A DNA stretch of 32,829 nt from Byssothecium circinans (lineage: Eukaryota; Ascomycota; Dothideomycetes; Pleosporales; Massarinaceae), in NCBI GenBank assembly GCA_010015675.1, contig ML976988.1, positions 1,189,670-1,222,498 on the forward strand, written 5' to 3'. A program made the position numbers and the translations under genes. Below, in pieces: positions 31,714 to 32,829 of this stretch. The notes beneath the pieces are model-generated. The model was not told the origin of the DNA and ran no database searches. It saw only the letters and a list, made by a program, of their open reading frames with translations. Numbering within the stretch: position 1 is the stretch's first letter; the number at the start of each line of letters is the position of its first letter.

Positions 31714-32243
31714 TGGCTTGGGCGAAGAGGTGGTGGAGTACAATATTGGGCTCGGGTTGGTGTTAGATGGATTGTAGATCCTGAGCGTGATTAGTAGCAA
31801 GTGCTCTTGAAGTCCTTATTCCAAGTGTTCAGTATCCTATTGTCGGCGATTGAAGCGGTACCTGCTAATGGCTAGGGTTGGCATTGTTGTTGTCATGGTT
31901 TATCCGCATTCTGAGTCCAGTCGTCCAGTCGTAATAGTAGCATTTACCATTTTTATGTTCGGCCTTGGTCAACAGGAGACAAGTTCACTTTTAAACCCGA
32001 CCCCCAGCACAGCGCAATCATCTGACCAGACGCTAGCTCTTTCTTAGCTTAGACCGACATAGACTCCACTCGTAAATCGCCGCATCGTCAAAGGCGATCT
32101 AGTTCGCAACAAACGGTGTACGGCTCCACGCCCACCCCTTAGGCAAAAATAATAAGATAAATAAGATAAGTAAGCAGGATATTATAACTCTCTTCCCTCT
32201 ATATAGGAAGGTTTTTCTTTATAAAATTAAGCCTACTTACTCT
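31714..32243. other. Gene-free region grading into AT-rich DNA
   Basis: 3' flank of the membrane-protein gene; no gene seen. From about 32138 the sequence becomes AT-rich with repeated AATAAGATAAATAAGATAAG units, then the ACGTAAAGCACC elements begin. Confidence 0.45.
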
Positions 32244-32245
32244 TA

Positions 32246-32553
32246 ACGTAAAGCACCACTGAACAGCCGAAACTACTAAATAGCCTAAAATTCCTTAGCA
32301 ACACTAACACTATCTTTAACGCGAAAATGCCTTAATAATATTAATCTAAATAACTCTAATATAAAGGTAGACTATAGCTTACCTATACTACATATAATAG
32401 AGGCTAATTTAAAAGCTATTAAAGCGCTACTAAAGCTTTTAATATTAAGTATTATATCCTTAATTAATACGCTAAAGGAATACTTTTTTAACTAGAAATA
32501 GTTCTAAATAGTTTAAAACTATCTTTAACTAAAGAGAAAATAATTATTTTATA
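32246..32553 (-). mobile_element. Heavily mutated copy D1 of ACGTAAAGCACC family
   Basis: Starts ACGTAAAGCACCACTGAACA after TA (32244-32245). Its first 70 bp align with D2 at 32556, almost every difference being C-to-T or G-to-A (for example CCTTGGCAACACCAAC in D2 against CCTTAGCAACACTAAC). The rest is extremely TA-rich with no reading frame. It ends where D2 begins, probably because D2 inserted into it at a TA. Confidence 0.8.
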
Positions 32554-32555
32554 TA

Positions 32556-32829
32556 ACGTAAAGCACCACCGAACCGCCCACACCACCGAACCGCCCATGA
32601 TTCCTTGGCAACACCAACTCACTCAACTTCATCGCCATTATCGTCCGCATCACTACTTGACATGATAAACTGAGTACTAGCCTCCGACTTAGAAGAACCC
32701 TCTTCAACTGCTTGACACGTTCTCGCGTTATGCCCAGCCTTACCGCAGTTGCCGTAGTGGCGAACACCTGGTTATCGCACTTCGCGTTCACCCTCCACCC
32801 TCGCCCTCTTACGGTTCTGAACAGTTCCT
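32556..32829 (-). mobile_element. Less mutated copy D2, runs off window
   Basis: Begins ACGTAAAGCACCACCGAACC after TA (32554-32555); CACCACCGAACCGCCCA occurs twice in tandem at the end. The interior carries the 3' end of a transposase-like gene on the minus strand and continues past the window edge. Confidence 0.8.
32619..32829 (-). pseudogene. C-terminus of transposase-like protein with broken zinc knuckle
   Basis: The minus-strand frame reads KRARVEGEREVR, a stop (TAA 32774-32772), then PGVRHYGNCGKAGHNARTC and an acidic Ser-rich end, terminating at TGA 32621-32619. CGxCGxxGHNxRTC is the CCHC-knuckle tail common in fungal pogo-type transposases. Here the first Cys is Tyr (TAC for TGC) and its neighbour is His (CAC for CGC), both G-to-A changes, and the stop fits CAA to TAA. 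Only the tail is visible. Confidence 0.75.

Noticed and set aside
31850..32047. 65-aa hydrophobic frame downstream of the DUF7703-like gene
   Set aside because: It begins with a non-ATG codon and has no family similarity I can recognise.
1..32829. CRISPR arrays, rRNA or tRNA genes
   Set aside because: No regularly spaced short repeats, no rRNA-like sequence and no convincing cloverleaf were seen by eye; a tRNA scan was not possible.

Overview
This window looks like nuclear DNA of a filamentous ascomycete (Pezizomycotina; a dothideomycete is plausible but unproven). The evidence is short spliceosomal introns (about 45-150 nt, GTAAGT-like donors, CTAAC/CTGAC branch sites), typical fungal families (AAA ATPase with a DUF7025-like region, DUF7708/STAND-like protein, F-box protein, DUF7703-like membrane protein) and Fot1/pogo-type transposons carrying C-to-T/G-to-A damage like repeat-induced point mutation (RIP). 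Family names come from sequence recognition only; no search was run.

Layout. 3-3439 (-): seven-exon AAA+ ATPase with one GC-AG intron. 4145-6146 (+): divergently transcribed DUF7708 protein with a degenerate NTPase region. 6570-8665 (+): secreted metallophosphoesterase/5'-nucleotidase pseudogene with stops and frameshifts. 9106-10537 (+): F-box protein. 10538-10900: three decayed tandem units of about 130 bp. 11368-12516 (-) and 13099-14372 (+): two medium-chain dehydrogenases diverging from a 582-bp promoter region. 14373-15946: no recognisable gene.

15947-24418 (+) is the most notable locus. It is a gene for a cellular reverse-transcriptase-like protein with a possible mitochondrial presequence and group-II-like RT motifs, split exactly in RT motif B by about 5.6 kb of transposons at a TA target. 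The insert holds two head-to-head, heavily mutated Fot1/pogo-type copies, a 490-bp assembly gap, and a second element (21128-23241) with 41-bp terminal inverted repeats and a 575-codon transposase frame carrying four stops. Removing the insert and one TA restores the reading frame across the junction; a separate one-base G-run insertion near 16230 also breaks the gene.

The right part (24.5-32.8 kb) is rich in element remnants. A terminus family (ACGTAAAGCACC...) occurs as a 184-bp MITE, one solo end, and two adjacent copies at the right edge, one much more mutated than the other. A different 430-bp TA-flanked MITE lies at 29628-30057. Between them are a broken membrane/ankyrin-repeat gene (25253-29218) and an intact seven-TM DUF7703-like gene (30592-31713).

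The window does not form one operon-like system. It is a gene-sparse, transposon-eroded segment holding several intact genes and at least three host genes in different stages of decay.
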